Assembly (NCBI RefSeq): GCF_004136315.1
Contig: NZ_CP029562.1
Location: 1,550,001-1,614,000 of the forward strand
Direction: 5' to 3'
DNA: 64,000 bases
From: Mesorhizobium sp. Pch-S
GTDB taxonomy: Bacteria; Pseudomonadota; Alphaproteobacteria; Rhizobiales; Rhizobiaceae
Shown here: positions 25,338-34,292 of the stretch, one piece after another
How the letters are laid out: the number at the start of each line of letters is the position of its first letter
Numbering within the stretch: the first letter of the stretch is position 1
The notes under the pieces: generated by a model
Told to the model about the DNA's origin: nothing
Database searches by the model: none
The model's input: only the letters and a program-made list of their open reading frames with translations
Made by a program: the position numbers and the translations under genes

Positions 25338-28300
25338 ATGACGTATTCACTGAAGACATGGCGCCAGAAACGGCTGCCAGGCATTGTCCGGCTGCTGTGC
25401 GGAAGTGCGATCTTCATCGCATTGCCGGTGCCGGGCTGGGCCGCGGATCTGGATTTGAATGGCGGCAACGTCACGCTGCCGTCAGGGGTTTATTTTGGCG
25501 GCCAGGCATTCCTGAACGGAAGCGACGGCGTTGCAAACACCAATGCCGCAGCGGCTAGCCTGACCAGCACAGGCGGCAACGACATTTATTTCGGCCTGAT
25601 CAATGAGACGAATGGCGCGATCGCGATCAATCAGGTTGGTGGAAACAACACGTTCGCCAACGGAGCCAACAATTTCTCGGGCGGGTTCTTTGCGAGCGGC
25701 GGTGCAACGGTCGGCATGAGCGCGTCCAACGGAGCACTCGGCACCGGTATCGTGACGCTGGATGCCGGGACGACGCTGCGGGTCGACAACGTCGGCATCA
25801 CCCTGGCAAACGATGTTGTCCTGAACGGTCCGGGGATCGTCAAGTTCGACACCAACTTACACGACGATTTCGTGCTTTCCGGCGCGGTTAGCGGAAACGG
25901 GACGTTCGAGAAGGCCGCTGGCGGCACCCTTTTTCTCGCCGGCGTGAACACATACAGCGGCGGCACGAAAATCACGGACGGCGTCCTTGCCATCTCGAGC
26001 GATGGCAATCTGGGTGACGTGTCCGGCAATGTCGCCATCGCCAGCGCCTCTGCCTATGTGCCCGCGACAGGAACGATGGCAAACTCGACGCTGCGAACGA
26101 CCGCATCCTTCAGCAGCGCGCGCACGATCAGCTTCGAGAATTTCGGTGGCCGCCTCGAAACCGATGTGGGCACCACGCTGACGCTGTCGGGCCTGATCGC
26201 CGGCGGTGGCGGTGCCGCCTTCATCAAGCAAGGCGCCGGCACGCTGGTGCTGACCGGCGACAGCAGCGGCATCACCGCCACGACCGGCTTCCTCGGGACC
26301 GTCTACGTCAATGACGGCACGCTGCGCATCGAGAGCGGCGGCAAGCTCGGCGGCAGCTCCACGGCGGGCGCCGGCTACATTTCGAATGGCGCCGCGGTGG
26401 TGGTGACCGACGGGGCGAGCTGGACAACCGGCGGCCAGATCGTCGTCGGTGACAGCGGCTCCGGCACGATGCTGATCGAAAACGGCGCCAAGGTGAGCAG
26501 CAGCAACAGCGGCATCATCGGAGCGGGCGGGGCAAGCTCTGTCTCCATCTCCGGCAGCGGTTCGGAATGGGCGAGCAGCGGCGCGAATTTCTACGTCGGC
26601 CATTTCTTCGAAGGTGCGCTGACCATCAGCGACAGCGGTGCCCTGAACGTTGGTGGAGGCCTTGGCACCGTCAATGCGGGGCTGTTTGCGGGCGGTGCCG
26701 CCGGCACGGTCAACATCGGTGCAGCCTATGGCGCGCCAGCCTCCGCCGCAGGCCAGCTGCTGGCGAGTTCGGTTGCCCTCAACGCCGGCACGAGCCGGCT
26801 CGTCTTCAACCACACCGATGGCGGCTACACCTTCAAACCCGACATCACCGGCCTGGGAAGCGTCTATCAGGCCGCGGGCACGACGATCCTGAACGGCACC
26901 AACACCTACAGCGGCGACACGGTCATCGAGGGCGGCACGCTGGTGGCCGGCGTCAACACCGCGCTCTCCGCCGATTCCGTGGTCTATCTCGACCAGGGCG
27001 GAACCCTTGAGCTTACCGACGGGGTCGAAGCCGATATCAAGGGCCTGTTCGACGGCCCATCCGGACATGGCGGCGTCGTGACCATCGGCACGGCGGATGA
27101 TTCCACCGTTCTCTACCTGGGGTATAACGGCCCCGTCGCCAGTGACTTCAGCGGGCAGATCACCGGCGCGGGATCGCTGGAGCTGGACCAGGGCAGCCTG
27201 ACCCTGCGCGGCGCCAGCAGCATCGGCGGCGACCTCTATGTCAGCCCCGACGGAACCCTCACGCTGTTCGGCCCGGGGGCGTCGGTCGACGTTGCCGGCT
27301 CAACCTTTGGCGTCAGCCCACTGCCGGGCGTTGGAGCCGACGGGTCGCTCAACATGCTTGGCGGCGCGAAGCTGACGACCGACAACCTGCTTGTCGGCGG
27401 CGTCATGCTTGTCGACGGGGCCGGCACCAAGGCAAGCGTTGCCCAGTTGACCTTCGTCGGTTCGATGGCGAATGCGGCCGTGCTGACGATCCAGAACGGC
27501 GCGGTGGTCGACAGCCTGTTCGGAGCCGTCATCGAAAATCCGTTCGACGCCGCGCGTGCCGTGGTCAGCGGGCTGGGTTCGACCTGGAACATCGCGACCT
27601 TCCTCGGCGTCGGCAACATGCTCGGCGGCGGTACGGGCATGCTCACGGTGACCAAGGGCGGTGTCGTCAGTGTTGGCGACACCACGGTGATCGCCGCGGA
27701 CCCGACGTCGACGGGACTGGGTCCTTCGGAGGTCATCGTCACCGGTGCAGGATCGAAGCTCGTGACCAGCACGCTGATCATAGGGCTGCCGCCCTGTGTC
27801 TGCGGCAACTCCCTGCCCGGCCAGCTGTTCGTGGCCAATGGCGGCTCTGTCGTGGCATCGCAACCCGTCGTCATCGAAGAAGGCTCGATGTTCTCGATCG
27901 GCATCGGTGGCCTGTCGGGTTCGCTGGTTGCTCCTTCCATCAGCAACAACGGCAGGATCCAGGCCAATTTCACCGACAGCGTCACGCTCGACGCGCCGAT
28001 CAGCGGCTCGGGCAGCGTCTCGAAATACAACACCGGCACGCTCGTGCTGAACGGCGCCAACACCTATACGGGTGCAACGACCGTCTATGGCGGCAAGCTG
28101 ACCGTCGGCGACAGTTCCCACCCTGGTGCCAGCCTGGCCAGCACGGCGACGGTGAAACCGGGCGCATCGCTCGGCGGCATCGGCACGCTGGGCGGTCTCG
28201 TGGTGGAGAACGGCGCCACGGTTGCGCCGGGCAATTCGATCGGCACGCTGAATGTCGCGGGCGATGTGGCGTTTGCCACGGGATCGACCTACGAGGTCGA

Positions 28301-29711
28301 AATCGGCGGCAATGGCAGCAGCGACCGCATCGCCGCAACCGGCAAGGCGACGCTTTCCGGCGGCAAGGTCGGCGTGACCGCGCTGGATCCCGAAACCAGC
28401 TATCAGGACAGCCAGACCTACACGATCCTGACGGCTGGCGGTGGTATCACCGGCAGCTTCGATCCATCCGTGCTGGCGCGCTCCGCCTTCCTCGACGTAA
28501 CGTTGTTGCAGAGTACCAATGCGGTCGATCTGAAGATCGCGCTGAAGCCGAAAGGGCCGGGCACCCCGCCGGGTTTCATCAAGGTTGCCAACACCGACAA
28601 CCAAAAGCAGACAGCGGGTGCGCTGGACACGCTGCAGCAGAGCGGTGCGCCGCTGGCGCTCTACAACACACTGCTGGTGCTGTCGGCCGACGAAGCCCGC
28701 GCCGCCTTCGACAGCCTGTCGGGTGAGGTCCATGCCTCAACGGTGACGGGCCTCATCGAAGACAGCCGCTTCGTGCGCGATGCCGTGAACGATCGCCTGC
28801 GCTCGGCCTTCGAGACCGTCGGCGGCCTGCCGCTGATGGGCTATGGCGACGATGCGAAAGAGATCACCACGGCTTCGATTGCTTCCGAGCGCTACGGCGC
28901 CTGGGGCTCGGTGTTCGGTTCGTGGGGGCACTTCGGCGGCGACGGCAATGCCGCCAGGCTGTCGCGTTCGACCGGTGGTTTCGTCACCGGTGTCGATGGC
29001 CTGATCACCGACGACGTCCGCCTCGGCTTGCTCGCCGGCTACAGCCATTCGTCCTTCAAGGTCGATGATCGCAGGTCATCGGCTTCGAGCGACAACTACC
29101 ATCTCGGCGTCTATGGCGGCACGCAGTGGGGAGCCCTCTCCTTCCGCTCCGGCCTTGCCTACACATGGAGCGAGATCGATACGAGCCGCCAGGTCGCCTT
29201 CCCCGGCTTCAGCGACGGCCTGACCGGCTCCTACCGCGCCGGCACCACGCAGGTCTTCGGCGAACTCGGGTACAGCCTCAAGGCCGGCAGCGTCGCCTTC
29301 GAGCCCTTCGCCAACCTCGCCTATGTCAACGTCCACACCAACGGCTTCACCGAGCAAGGCGGCGCATCGGCGCTGACCGTCCACGGCGGCTCCAACGACA
29401 GCACCTTCACGACGCTCGGGCTGCGCGCCGCGACCGACTTCGACGTCGGTTCCACCAAGGCCACGGTTCGCGGCATGATCGGCTGGCGCCATGCCTATGG
29501 CGATGTGACACCTGCCATCAGCCAGGCCTTCACCGGCTCGAGTGCCTTCACCATCGCCGGTGCGCCGATCGCCAGGGACGCCGCCGTCATCGAGGCCGGG
29601 CTCGACTTCGCCATCGCACCGCAGGCGACGCTCGGACTGTCCTATCACGGCCAGGTCGGATCGAAGGCCAGCGACCATGGCGTGCGGGCTGATCTGAATG
29701 TGAAATTTTAG
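25338..29711 (+). CDS. Autotransporter 4, large PATR-type
   Basis: A protein of about 1,457 residues. The signal peptide is KRLPGIVRLLCGSAIFIALP up to PGWAA. The passenger is a long beta-helix with many PATR units (GTLFLAGVNTYSGGTKITDG, GAGTLVLTGDSSG, GTLVLNGANTYTGATTVYGG). It also has segments of the type LIENGAKVSSSNSGIIG and ISGSGSEWASSGANFYVG seen in large adhesins. A conserved GNSIGTLNVAGDV junction leads to the autochaperone-like region and a barrel ending in ADLNVKF. ATG 25338 is preferred over an in-frame TTG at 25323. Its 3' end is shared with autotransporter 3. A CGNS-type pair of cysteines (PPCVCGNSLPG) is unusual for an autotransporter passenger. Confidence 0.9.
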   Translation: MTYSLKTWRQKRLPGIVRLLCGSAIFIALPVPGWAADLDLNGGNVTLPSGVYFGGQAFLNGSDGVANTNAAAASLTSTGGNDIYFGLINETNGAIAINQVGGNNTFANGANNFSGGFFASGGATVGMSASNGALGTGIVTLDAGTTLRVDNVGITLANDVVLNGPGIVKFDTNLHDDFVLSGAVSGNGTFEKAAGGTLFLAGVNTYSGGTKITDGVLAISSDGNLGDVSGNVAIASASAYVPATGTMANSTLRTTASFSSARTISFENFGGRLETDVGTTLTLSGLIAGGGGAAFIKQGAGTLVLTGDSSGITATTGFLGTVYVNDGTLRIESGGKLGGSSTAGAGYISNGAAVVVTDGASWTTGGQIVVGDSGSGTMLIENGAKVSSSNSGIIGAGGASSVSISGSGSEWASSGANFYVGHFFEGALTISDSGALNVGGGLGTVNAGLFAGGAAGTVNIGAAYGAPASAAGQLLASSVALNAGTSRLVFNHTDGGYTFKPDITGLGSVYQAAGTTILNGTNTYSGDTVIEGGTLVAGVNTALSADSVVYLDQGGTLELTDGVEADIKGLFDGPSGHGGVVTIGTADDSTVLYLGYNGPVASDFSGQITGAGSLELDQGSLTLRGASSIGGDLYVSPDGTLTLFGPGASVDVAGSTFGVSPLPGVGADGSLNMLGGAKLTTDNLLVGGVMLVDGAGTKASVAQLTFVGSMANAAVLTIQNGAVVDSLFGAVIENPFDAARAVVSGLGSTWNIATFLGVGNMLGGGTGMLTVTKGGVVSVGDTTVIAADPTSTGLGPSEVIVTGAGSKLVTSTLIIGLPPCVCGNSLPGQLFVANGGSVVASQPVVIEEGSMFSIGIGGLSGSLVAPSISNNGRIQANFTDSVTLDAPISGSGSVSKYNTGTLVLNGANTYTGATTVYGGKLTVGDSSHPGASLASTATVKPGASLGGIGTLGGLVVENGATVAPGNSIGTLNVAGDVAFATGSTYEVEIGGNGSSDRIAATGKATLSGGKVGVTALDPETSYQDSQTYTILTAGGGITGSFDPSVLARSAFLDVTLLQSTNAVDLKIALKPKGPGTPPGFIKVANTDNQKQTAGALDTLQQSGAPLALYNTLLVLSADEARAAFDSLSGEVHASTVTGLIEDSRFVRDAVNDRLRSAFETVGGLPLMGYGDDAKEITTASIASERYGAWGSVFGSWGHFGGDGNAARLSRSTGGFVTGVDGLITDDVRLGLLAGYSHSSFKVDDRRSSASSDNYHLGVYGGTQWGALSFRSGLAYTWSEIDTSRQVAFPGFSDGLTGSYRAGTTQVFGELGYSLKAGSVAFEPFANLAYVNVHTNGFTEQGGASALTVHGGSNDSTFTTLGLRAATDFDVGSTKATVRGMIGWRHAYGDVTPAISQAFTGSSAFTIAGAPIARDAAVIEAGLDFAIAPQATLGLSYHGQVGSKASDHGVRADLNVKF
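28587..29711. repeat. 1,125-bp repeat, copy 2 (linker and barrel of autotransporter 4)
   Basis: Partner of 23905-25029 at an offset of exactly 4,682 bases, same orientation. Recombination between the copies would delete 4.7 kb and fuse the autotransporter 3 passenger to the autotransporter 4 barrel, or reciprocally duplicate it. Confidence 0.85.
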
Positions 29712-29732
29712 GGTGGTGCCCCTCGCTGTCCC

Positions 29733-29765
29733 GCCGGCAAGGGGCCGGCAAGGGGCCGGCAAGGG
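29733..29765. repeat. Three tandem 11-bp units (GCCGGCAAGGG)
   Basis: Three exact consecutive copies of GCCGGCAAGGG lie 20 bases after the autotransporter 4 stop. Each unit contains the palindrome GCCGGC. Copy number could vary between strains. Confidence 0.75.
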
Positions 29766-29895
29766 GAATGCGGGGCTGGCCGGGATTTTCGGCCAATCTC
29801 CGGCCCCTCTTTGATTTTGCCCCAATCGTCTTGATCATGGCGCGAAACCTCTGCACATGCGGAGGCAAACTTCGCGCACAGTGAGCATCCCGACG

Positions 29896-30915
29896 ATGAA
29901 GACAAGAACAGCTGGCCGATCCGCGCTGAGATTTCTCGCGCTGATGCTCATCACGATGATTGCGCCGATCGCCAACGCCGCGGCAACGGAACGCCAGGCG
30001 GGCATATTGCGGCTGCAGGTTCCTGACGCGGACGGTCCGTTCGACGTGATGGTCTGGTATCCGACCGATGCGCCGCAGACACCCTGGCAGGCTGGGCCCT
30101 TCACGATCGATGCCAGCCGCGATGCACCGATCGCCGCGCAGGGGCGGTTTCCTGTCGTGCTGTTTTCCCACGGCAGCGGCGGCACGCCGCTCGGGCATCG
30201 CCAGCTCGCGGGGTCTCTTGCCCGCAGGGGTTTTGTCGTGGTCGCTCCCGCGCATCTCGGCGACACGGCAACACGGCCCCGGTTCGAGAAGCAGGCGCAG
30301 ATCTTCGCGGCGCGCCCCCGGCAGGCCATGGAAGCCCTGCAGGCTGCCTTGCAGGACGAACGCCTTGCTGCCCATGTCGATGCGGCCCGCATCGGCATGA
30401 TCGGCTATTCCGCCGGCGGTTATACCGCTCTCGCGCTTGCCGGCGCCCGCCTCGATGCGAGCGCCGCTTCGACCTACTGCTCGGGAACCGGCCGGGACGA
30501 TATCGGCTCCTGCGGCCCGGCAAAGGACAGCGTGGTGGATGCAATCCGCCAGCTTGGCAAGACCGAGTTGCCGGAAGAGCCTCGCCTGAAGGCGCTTGTG
30601 CTGATGGATCCTCTCAGCATCGTCTTCGACCGGGTGAGCCTCAAGGAAATCAGCCTGCCGATCTTCCTGCTCCGCCCGCAGGACGATGCCTACATGAACG
30701 CGTCGCACAACGCGCTGGCGCTGGCCAAGGGGCTTTCCTTCCCGCCGCAGGAGAGCGTGGTGCCCGGGCGTCACTTCGTCTTCATCGACCCCTGCCCGTC
30801 GGAACTGGCAGCGGAAGCGCCGCTGATCTGCAGCGACGAGCCCCAAGTCGACCGCGCCGCAGTGCACGAGAAATTCGAAGGCGAGATCGCCGCCTTCCTT
30901 GAGAAGAAATTATGA
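29896..30915 (+). CDS. Exported alpha/beta hydrolase, dienelactone-hydrolase/PAF-acetylhydrolase-like
   Basis: A protein of about 339 residues. From ATG 29896 it has a signal peptide (SALRFLALMLITMIAPIANA). The mature part shows VMVWYPTDAP, the oxyanion strand FPVVLFSHGSGG and the nucleophile elbow GMIGYSAGGYTAL. The acid is near LRPQDDAYM and the histidine is in VVPGRHFVF. This order is seen in predicted dienelactone-hydrolase-like lipases of proteobacteria. It should act in the periplasm on a small ester. A start at 29857 would precede the signal with 13 extra residues. No clear ribosome site supports either. It stands alone after the autotransporters. Confidence 0.82.
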   Translation: MKTRTAGRSALRFLALMLITMIAPIANAAATERQAGILRLQVPDADGPFDVMVWYPTDAPQTPWQAGPFTIDASRDAPIAAQGRFPVVLFSHGSGGTPLGHRQLAGSLARRGFVVVAPAHLGDTATRPRFEKQAQIFAARPRQAMEALQAALQDERLAAHVDAARIGMIGYSAGGYTALALAGARLDASAASTYCSGTGRDDIGSCGPAKDSVVDAIRQLGKTELPEEPRLKALVLMDPLSIVFDRVSLKEISLPIFLLRPQDDAYMNASHNALALAKGLSFPPQESVVPGRHFVFIDPCPSELAAEAPLICSDEPQVDRAAVHEKFEGEIAAFLEKKL

Positions 30916-31087
30916 CCGGGCAGGCTTTCCGGTGCTCTCATTCCCTTGCGGAATAGATTCTCATACCAGGAACAGGCCCCTCGCGGGATGTCTTTTCCTG
31001 CTCCTGGCCATCATGCCTGGCAGATTTGCTTCCCGACCGGTTGCGGCTAGTCTAACCTGAAAGCGACCAAACGAGGGCTCCAGCTCA

Positions 31088-31321
31088 ATGTCGCGGGTGC
31101 AGCTGAAAGCAGCGGACGGCACCGTCGTCGAATTGGATCCGGCCAATGTCGTCGAAATCCGTCAGTTCGACGGCAAGGCGCAGGTCGAACAGGTGACCAG
31201 CGATCCATCCGTCCCCAGGCGTATCACTCTTGCCGAAAAGCCATGGCGCGTGGCCATGCTGCTGAACGCCGCAATCGGGAAGACACGGTTCGGCAACAGC
31301 GCCGGCGATCACGGCCGCTAA
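31088..31321 (+). CDS. Small hypothetical protein, 77 residues
   Basis: A soluble protein I do not recognise. It starts at ATG 31088 with GAGGG nine bases upstream. The first half reads like a short beta-rich domain (MSRVQLKAADGTVVELDPAN, then VVEIRQFDGKAQVEQVT) and the second half is basic. It has no signal peptide or TM segment. The stop is followed by a remnant of the GGAAACGCTCC repeat and then by a GC hairpin. Confidence 0.5.
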   Translation: MSRVQLKAADGTVVELDPANVVEIRQFDGKAQVEQVTSDPSVPRRITLAEKPWRVAMLLNAAIGKTRFGNSAGDHGR

Positions 31322-31355
31322 AAAACGGAAACGCTCCAGCTCGCGCGACGGACAA

Positions 31356-31383
31356 GCCGTGGCCGGTCCGGAGCGGCCACGGC
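31356..31383 (+). terminator. GC hairpin between the 77-residue gene and mttB-like gene
   Basis: GCCGTGGCCG, an eight-base loop, then CGGCCACGGC: a perfect 10-bp stem 35 bases after the small gene and 100 bases before the MttB-like start. No T-run follows, so it is either a weak terminator or part of the 5' leader of the next gene. Confidence 0.4.
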
Positions 31384-31482
31384 AATCAAGATAGTCGGGA
31401 TTCCGCTCTATCCCTTCGTTTTCCTGCACAAGCTTCGTCCGAAAAGACGGCAATCTTGCCTTGCTGATCTTGGAGGAACGCA

Positions 31483-33030
31483 ATGATCGACGACGTCGCC
31501 AGGGAAAGCCGCCGCGAGCGGCGCCGCGCCAAAGGTGGCGAAGCGGCAAGCCAGCGCAGGCCCGACTACCGCAGCCTGCGCAACCCGTTCCTGCCGCAGC
31601 CGGTGTTCTCCGACGACCAGGTCGCGGCCATCCACGAAACCGCGCTGCGCGTGCTGGAAGAGCTCGGCATCAAGGTGCTGCTGGCGGAGGCGCGCGCGCT
31701 TTACCGGCGCGCCGGCGCCATCGTCGACGACGACACGCAGATGGTGCGCATCGGCCGCGACATCGTGGCGGCAGCGCTTGCCTCCGCGCCGCGGTCGATC
31801 CGTGCGCTTGGCGGCGACCGTTCCAGGGACCTCGTGCTCGAGCTCGGTGCGCTGTCCTTCCTGGCCGGTTCCGGGGCGCCCAACGTGACCGATATCGAGC
31901 GCGGCCGCCGCCCCGGCAACCTCGCCGATTTCGAGGCGCTGGTGCGCATCGTGCAGAGTTTCGACGTGCTGCACATGCTGGGCCCGTTCATCGAAGCGCA
32001 GGATGTCGAGACGCGCTTTCGCCACTATGCCGTCAACCGCGTGCAGCTGACCCTTTCGGACAAGCTGCCCTTCGTCTATGCGCGCGGCACGCCGCAGGTC
32101 GAGGACAGTTTCGAGATGCTTCGCCTGGCGCGCGGCCTTTCCGACGACGCCTTCCTCTCGGACGTGCACTGCTACACCGTCATCAACAGCAACTCGCCGC
32201 GCCAGCTCGACATCCCGATGGCACAGGGCATCATCGACTTCGCACGGGCCGGTCAGGTGTCGATCATCACGCCGTTCTGCCTTGCCGGCGCGATGGCGCC
32301 GATCACTGTTGCCGGCGCGCTGACACTGCAGCATGCGGAGGCTTTGGCGGGCCTGGCGCTGGCCCAGGTCAGCCGTGCGGGCGCGCCGGTGGTCTATGGC
32401 AGCTTCTCCTCCAATGTCGACATGAAGTCCGGCGCTCCGGCCTTCGGCACGCCGGAACACATCAAGGCGACGCTCGGCGCCGGCCAGCTGGCGCGGTTCA
32501 CCGGCCTGCCCTGGCGCTCCGGCGGTGGCAGTGCCGCCAACATCTCCGACGTGCAGGCCGCGCATGAGACGCAGTTCTCGCTGTGGGGCACGGTGCTTGC
32601 GGGCGCCACCGTGTGCATCCACGCGGCCGGCTGGCTGGAAGGAGGCCTGACCGTTTCCTTCGAAAAACTGATCACCGACATCGAGGCGCTGCAGACCATC
32701 GCCGAACTGTGCACGGCTGTTCCCGGCGACACGGATTCGATCGGCTTCGACGCCATCGCCGAAGTGCAGCCGGGCGGGCATTTCTTCGCCGCGCAGCACA
32801 CCATGGCGCGGTATCGCACGGCCTTCTACGAGCCGCTGGTCGCCGACCTTTCCAATTTCGGATCGTGGAGCGAGGCCGGCTCGCGCACGGCGACCGAACG
32901 CGCCAACGATGTCTGGAAACGCAGGCTCGCCGAATTCGAGGCGCCTCGATCGGCGGCCGGCTGCGGCGAGATCCTCGACGCGTTCATCGCAAGGCGCACG
33001 GAACAGGGCGGTGCCGAACCCGTCTCATGA
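31483..33030 (+). CDS. MttB-family methyltransferase (non-pyrrolysine)
   Basis: A 515-residue member of the trimethylamine methyltransferase superfamily (COG5598 type). It shows RNPFLPQPVFSDDQVAAIHE at the N-terminus and a TIM-barrel body with SGAPNVTDIERGRRPG, TPFCLAGAMAPITVAGAL, YGSFSSNVDMKSGAPAFGTP and HAAGWLEGGLTVSFEKLITD. True MttB carries an in-frame amber codon for pyrrolysine; this frame has none, so it belongs to the non-Pyl group that includes glycine-betaine methyltransferase MtgB. Such enzymes move a methyl group from a quaternary amine to a corrinoid protein, but no corrinoid protein or activase gene is next to it. The ribosome site GGAGG is seven bases before the ATG. The substrate is open. 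Confidence 0.85.
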   Translation: MIDDVARESRRERRRAKGGEAASQRRPDYRSLRNPFLPQPVFSDDQVAAIHETALRVLEELGIKVLLAEARALYRRAGAIVDDDTQMVRIGRDIVAAALASAPRSIRALGGDRSRDLVLELGALSFLAGSGAPNVTDIERGRRPGNLADFEALVRIVQSFDVLHMLGPFIEAQDVETRFRHYAVNRVQLTLSDKLPFVYARGTPQVEDSFEMLRLARGLSDDAFLSDVHCYTVINSNSPRQLDIPMAQGIIDFARAGQVSIITPFCLAGAMAPITVAGALTLQHAEALAGLALAQVSRAGAPVVYGSFSSNVDMKSGAPAFGTPEHIKATLGAGQLARFTGLPWRSGGGSAANISDVQAAHETQFSLWGTVLAGATVCIHAAGWLEGGLTVSFEKLITDIEALQTIAELCTAVPGDTDSIGFDAIAEVQPGGHFFAAQHTMARYRTAFYEPLVADLSNFGSWSEAGSRTATERANDVWKRRLAEFEAPRSAAGCGEILDAFIARRTEQGGAEPVS

Positions 33031-33297
33031 CGGGCCCGCGAGGATTTGGCGGCCAATCCGTGCCGGCAATATCCTTTGGTATATCGGTCGTATGCCATTG
33101 CCTTTTCGCGGCGCCGCTTTTCGGCTGGATATGCTCCGATCCGCTTGCTATCCGATTGACGTTCGGAAGCCTCCGACAACCAGACAGGAAACCTGAAATG
33201 CCCAGCGACAGTAGTCGAACGCCGCAAAGGCCGTCAGGTCGGGTCTGAGCAATCGGTCTCGCCCTGACGTCCCGCGCGGCACGTCAAGGAGTGAGAC

Positions 33298-33591
33298 ATG
33301 AACATCGCAACCTTCCCCCGCAGCACGCTCGCCCGGCACCGCGATTATTTCGTGGCCGAGAGAATTGAAACCGGCCTCCAGCACGAAACCCGTCGGGAGA
33401 GATCCCGCACGCGCCCGGAGATCATCGCGATCTGGAGCCCCAATCCGGATACCGGCCGCATCGAATGCCGCTGGACAGCCGACCGGGACGAGATCGCCAG
33501 GTGGCTTTCCCGGCCCTGGATCGAGCGGGCGGGGATAATCCTCGCCGCCGCCCAGCAAGCGCGCTTCGACAAGGCAGGGCGGCTGCGCTGA
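33298..33591 (+). CDS. Small hypothetical protein, 97 residues
   Basis: Start ATG 33298 with AAGGAG seven bases upstream, a strong initiation signal. The protein is basic and soluble (MNIATFPRSTLARHRDYFVA, then TRPEIIAIWSPNPDTGRIEC, then a tail IILAAAQQARFDKAGRLR). The middle strand-rich segment IIAIWSPNPDTGRIECRWTA may be a small beta-sheet. I do not recognise the family. It is convergent with the PadR operon. Confidence 0.6.
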   Translation: MNIATFPRSTLARHRDYFVAERIETGLQHETRRERSRTRPEIIAIWSPNPDTGRIECRWTADRDEIARWLSRPWIERAGIILAAAQQARFDKAGRLR

Positions 33592-33685
33592 CCACGTCGT
33601 GGAGGGCATTGCCGTCTCGGCAGCGCTGATACCCGCGTCGCCAATCCAGTCCCGGGCGCCAATCGCCACCGCGACGGCCCCGGGG

Positions 33686-33850
33686 TCAATCCGGCAGATC
33701 CAGATTGACCAGCAGAACCATGTAGAGAAGCCAGACGGCTGCCATGGCGCAGCCGATTGCAGCGTAGACGCGCCGCGCACGGCCGTTGCTCAGATAGGCC
33801 GCAGCAAAGAAGAACAACGCGCCGAGCGGCAACAGAAACATGATCGGCAT
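33686..33850 (-). CDS. 54-residue two-pass membrane protein, paralogue A
   Basis: The reverse strand encodes MPIMFLLPLGALFFFAAAYL, then SNGRARRVYAAIGCAMAAVW and LLYMVLLVNLDLPD: two TM helices joined by a basic turn. A gene of the same length and nearly the same sequence lies at 46790-46954 (MPVVFLLPLGALLSFVAARL...LLYMVLLVNLELPD). Conservation over the full length, with changes of the I/V, D/E kind, shows both are real genes. GGAGCAGG precedes the ATG. It lies 58 bases after the DUF1048 gene and may be the third gene of the PadR operon. Function unknown. Confidence 0.8.
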   Translation of the reverse strand: MPIMFLLPLGALFFFAAAYLSNGRARRVYAAIGCAMAAVWLLYMVLLVNLDLPD

Positions 33851-33908
33851 CAGGCCTGCTCCGCACTGGTGGCGGGCATGATGGTCAAGAGCCTGAAGGC
33901 ATGGACGC

Positions 33909-34292
33909 TCACCGGATCAGCCTCGCTTCATGCGCGGCGATGCGGTCGATGGCATCGACAAAGCGCCGGCGCTCCTTGTCGATCCAGCGGCCGTCCTCGT
34001 AATTCCGCAGGAACGTCTCGGCGAACTCGACCGGGTCCTCGCCGACGATCGCCCGGATCGGCGTTCCGTTGGCCGCGCTCTCCTCGAAGAGGTTGATCAG
34101 GTCCTCGATCATGGCCACCAAGGTCTCACCCTTGGTGATGCCGCCGAAATACATGAAGTAGCGGTCCAGCGCTTCCAGCGCCGCGCGGTAGTTCTCGGGA
34201 AGCTGCTCCTTGCGCGCCTTGTATTCGCGGTAGCGCTTCTTGTGTTCGAGCGACCCGGTGATCTTCTCGATCCATTCCATGGCCATGATCAT
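33909..34292 (-). CDS. DUF1048 family protein
   Basis: A 127-residue helical protein (WIEKITGSLEHKKRYREYKA, then LPENYRAALEALDRYFMYFG, then LINLFEESAANGTPIRAIVG and DPVEFAETFLRNY). This is the DUF1048 pattern, usually encoded directly behind a PadR regulator. The ATG overlaps the PadR stop (ATGA), so translation is coupled; ATGs at 34286 and 34280 are alternatives. The family role is unknown; in Gram-positive bacteria these pairs accompany drug-efflux genes, but no efflux gene is seen here. Confidence 0.88.
   Translation of the reverse strand: MIMAMEWIEKITGSLEHKKRYREYKARKEQLPENYRAALEALDRYFMYFGGITKGETLVAMIEDLINLFEESAANGTPIRAIVGEDPVEFAETFLRNYEDGRWIDKERRRFVDAIDRIAAHEARLIR

Noticed and set aside
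31322..31482. Cobalamin riboswitch before the MttB-family gene
   Set aside because: The 160-base leader has only one GC hairpin and no B12-box-like sequence, so a riboswitch cannot be supported.
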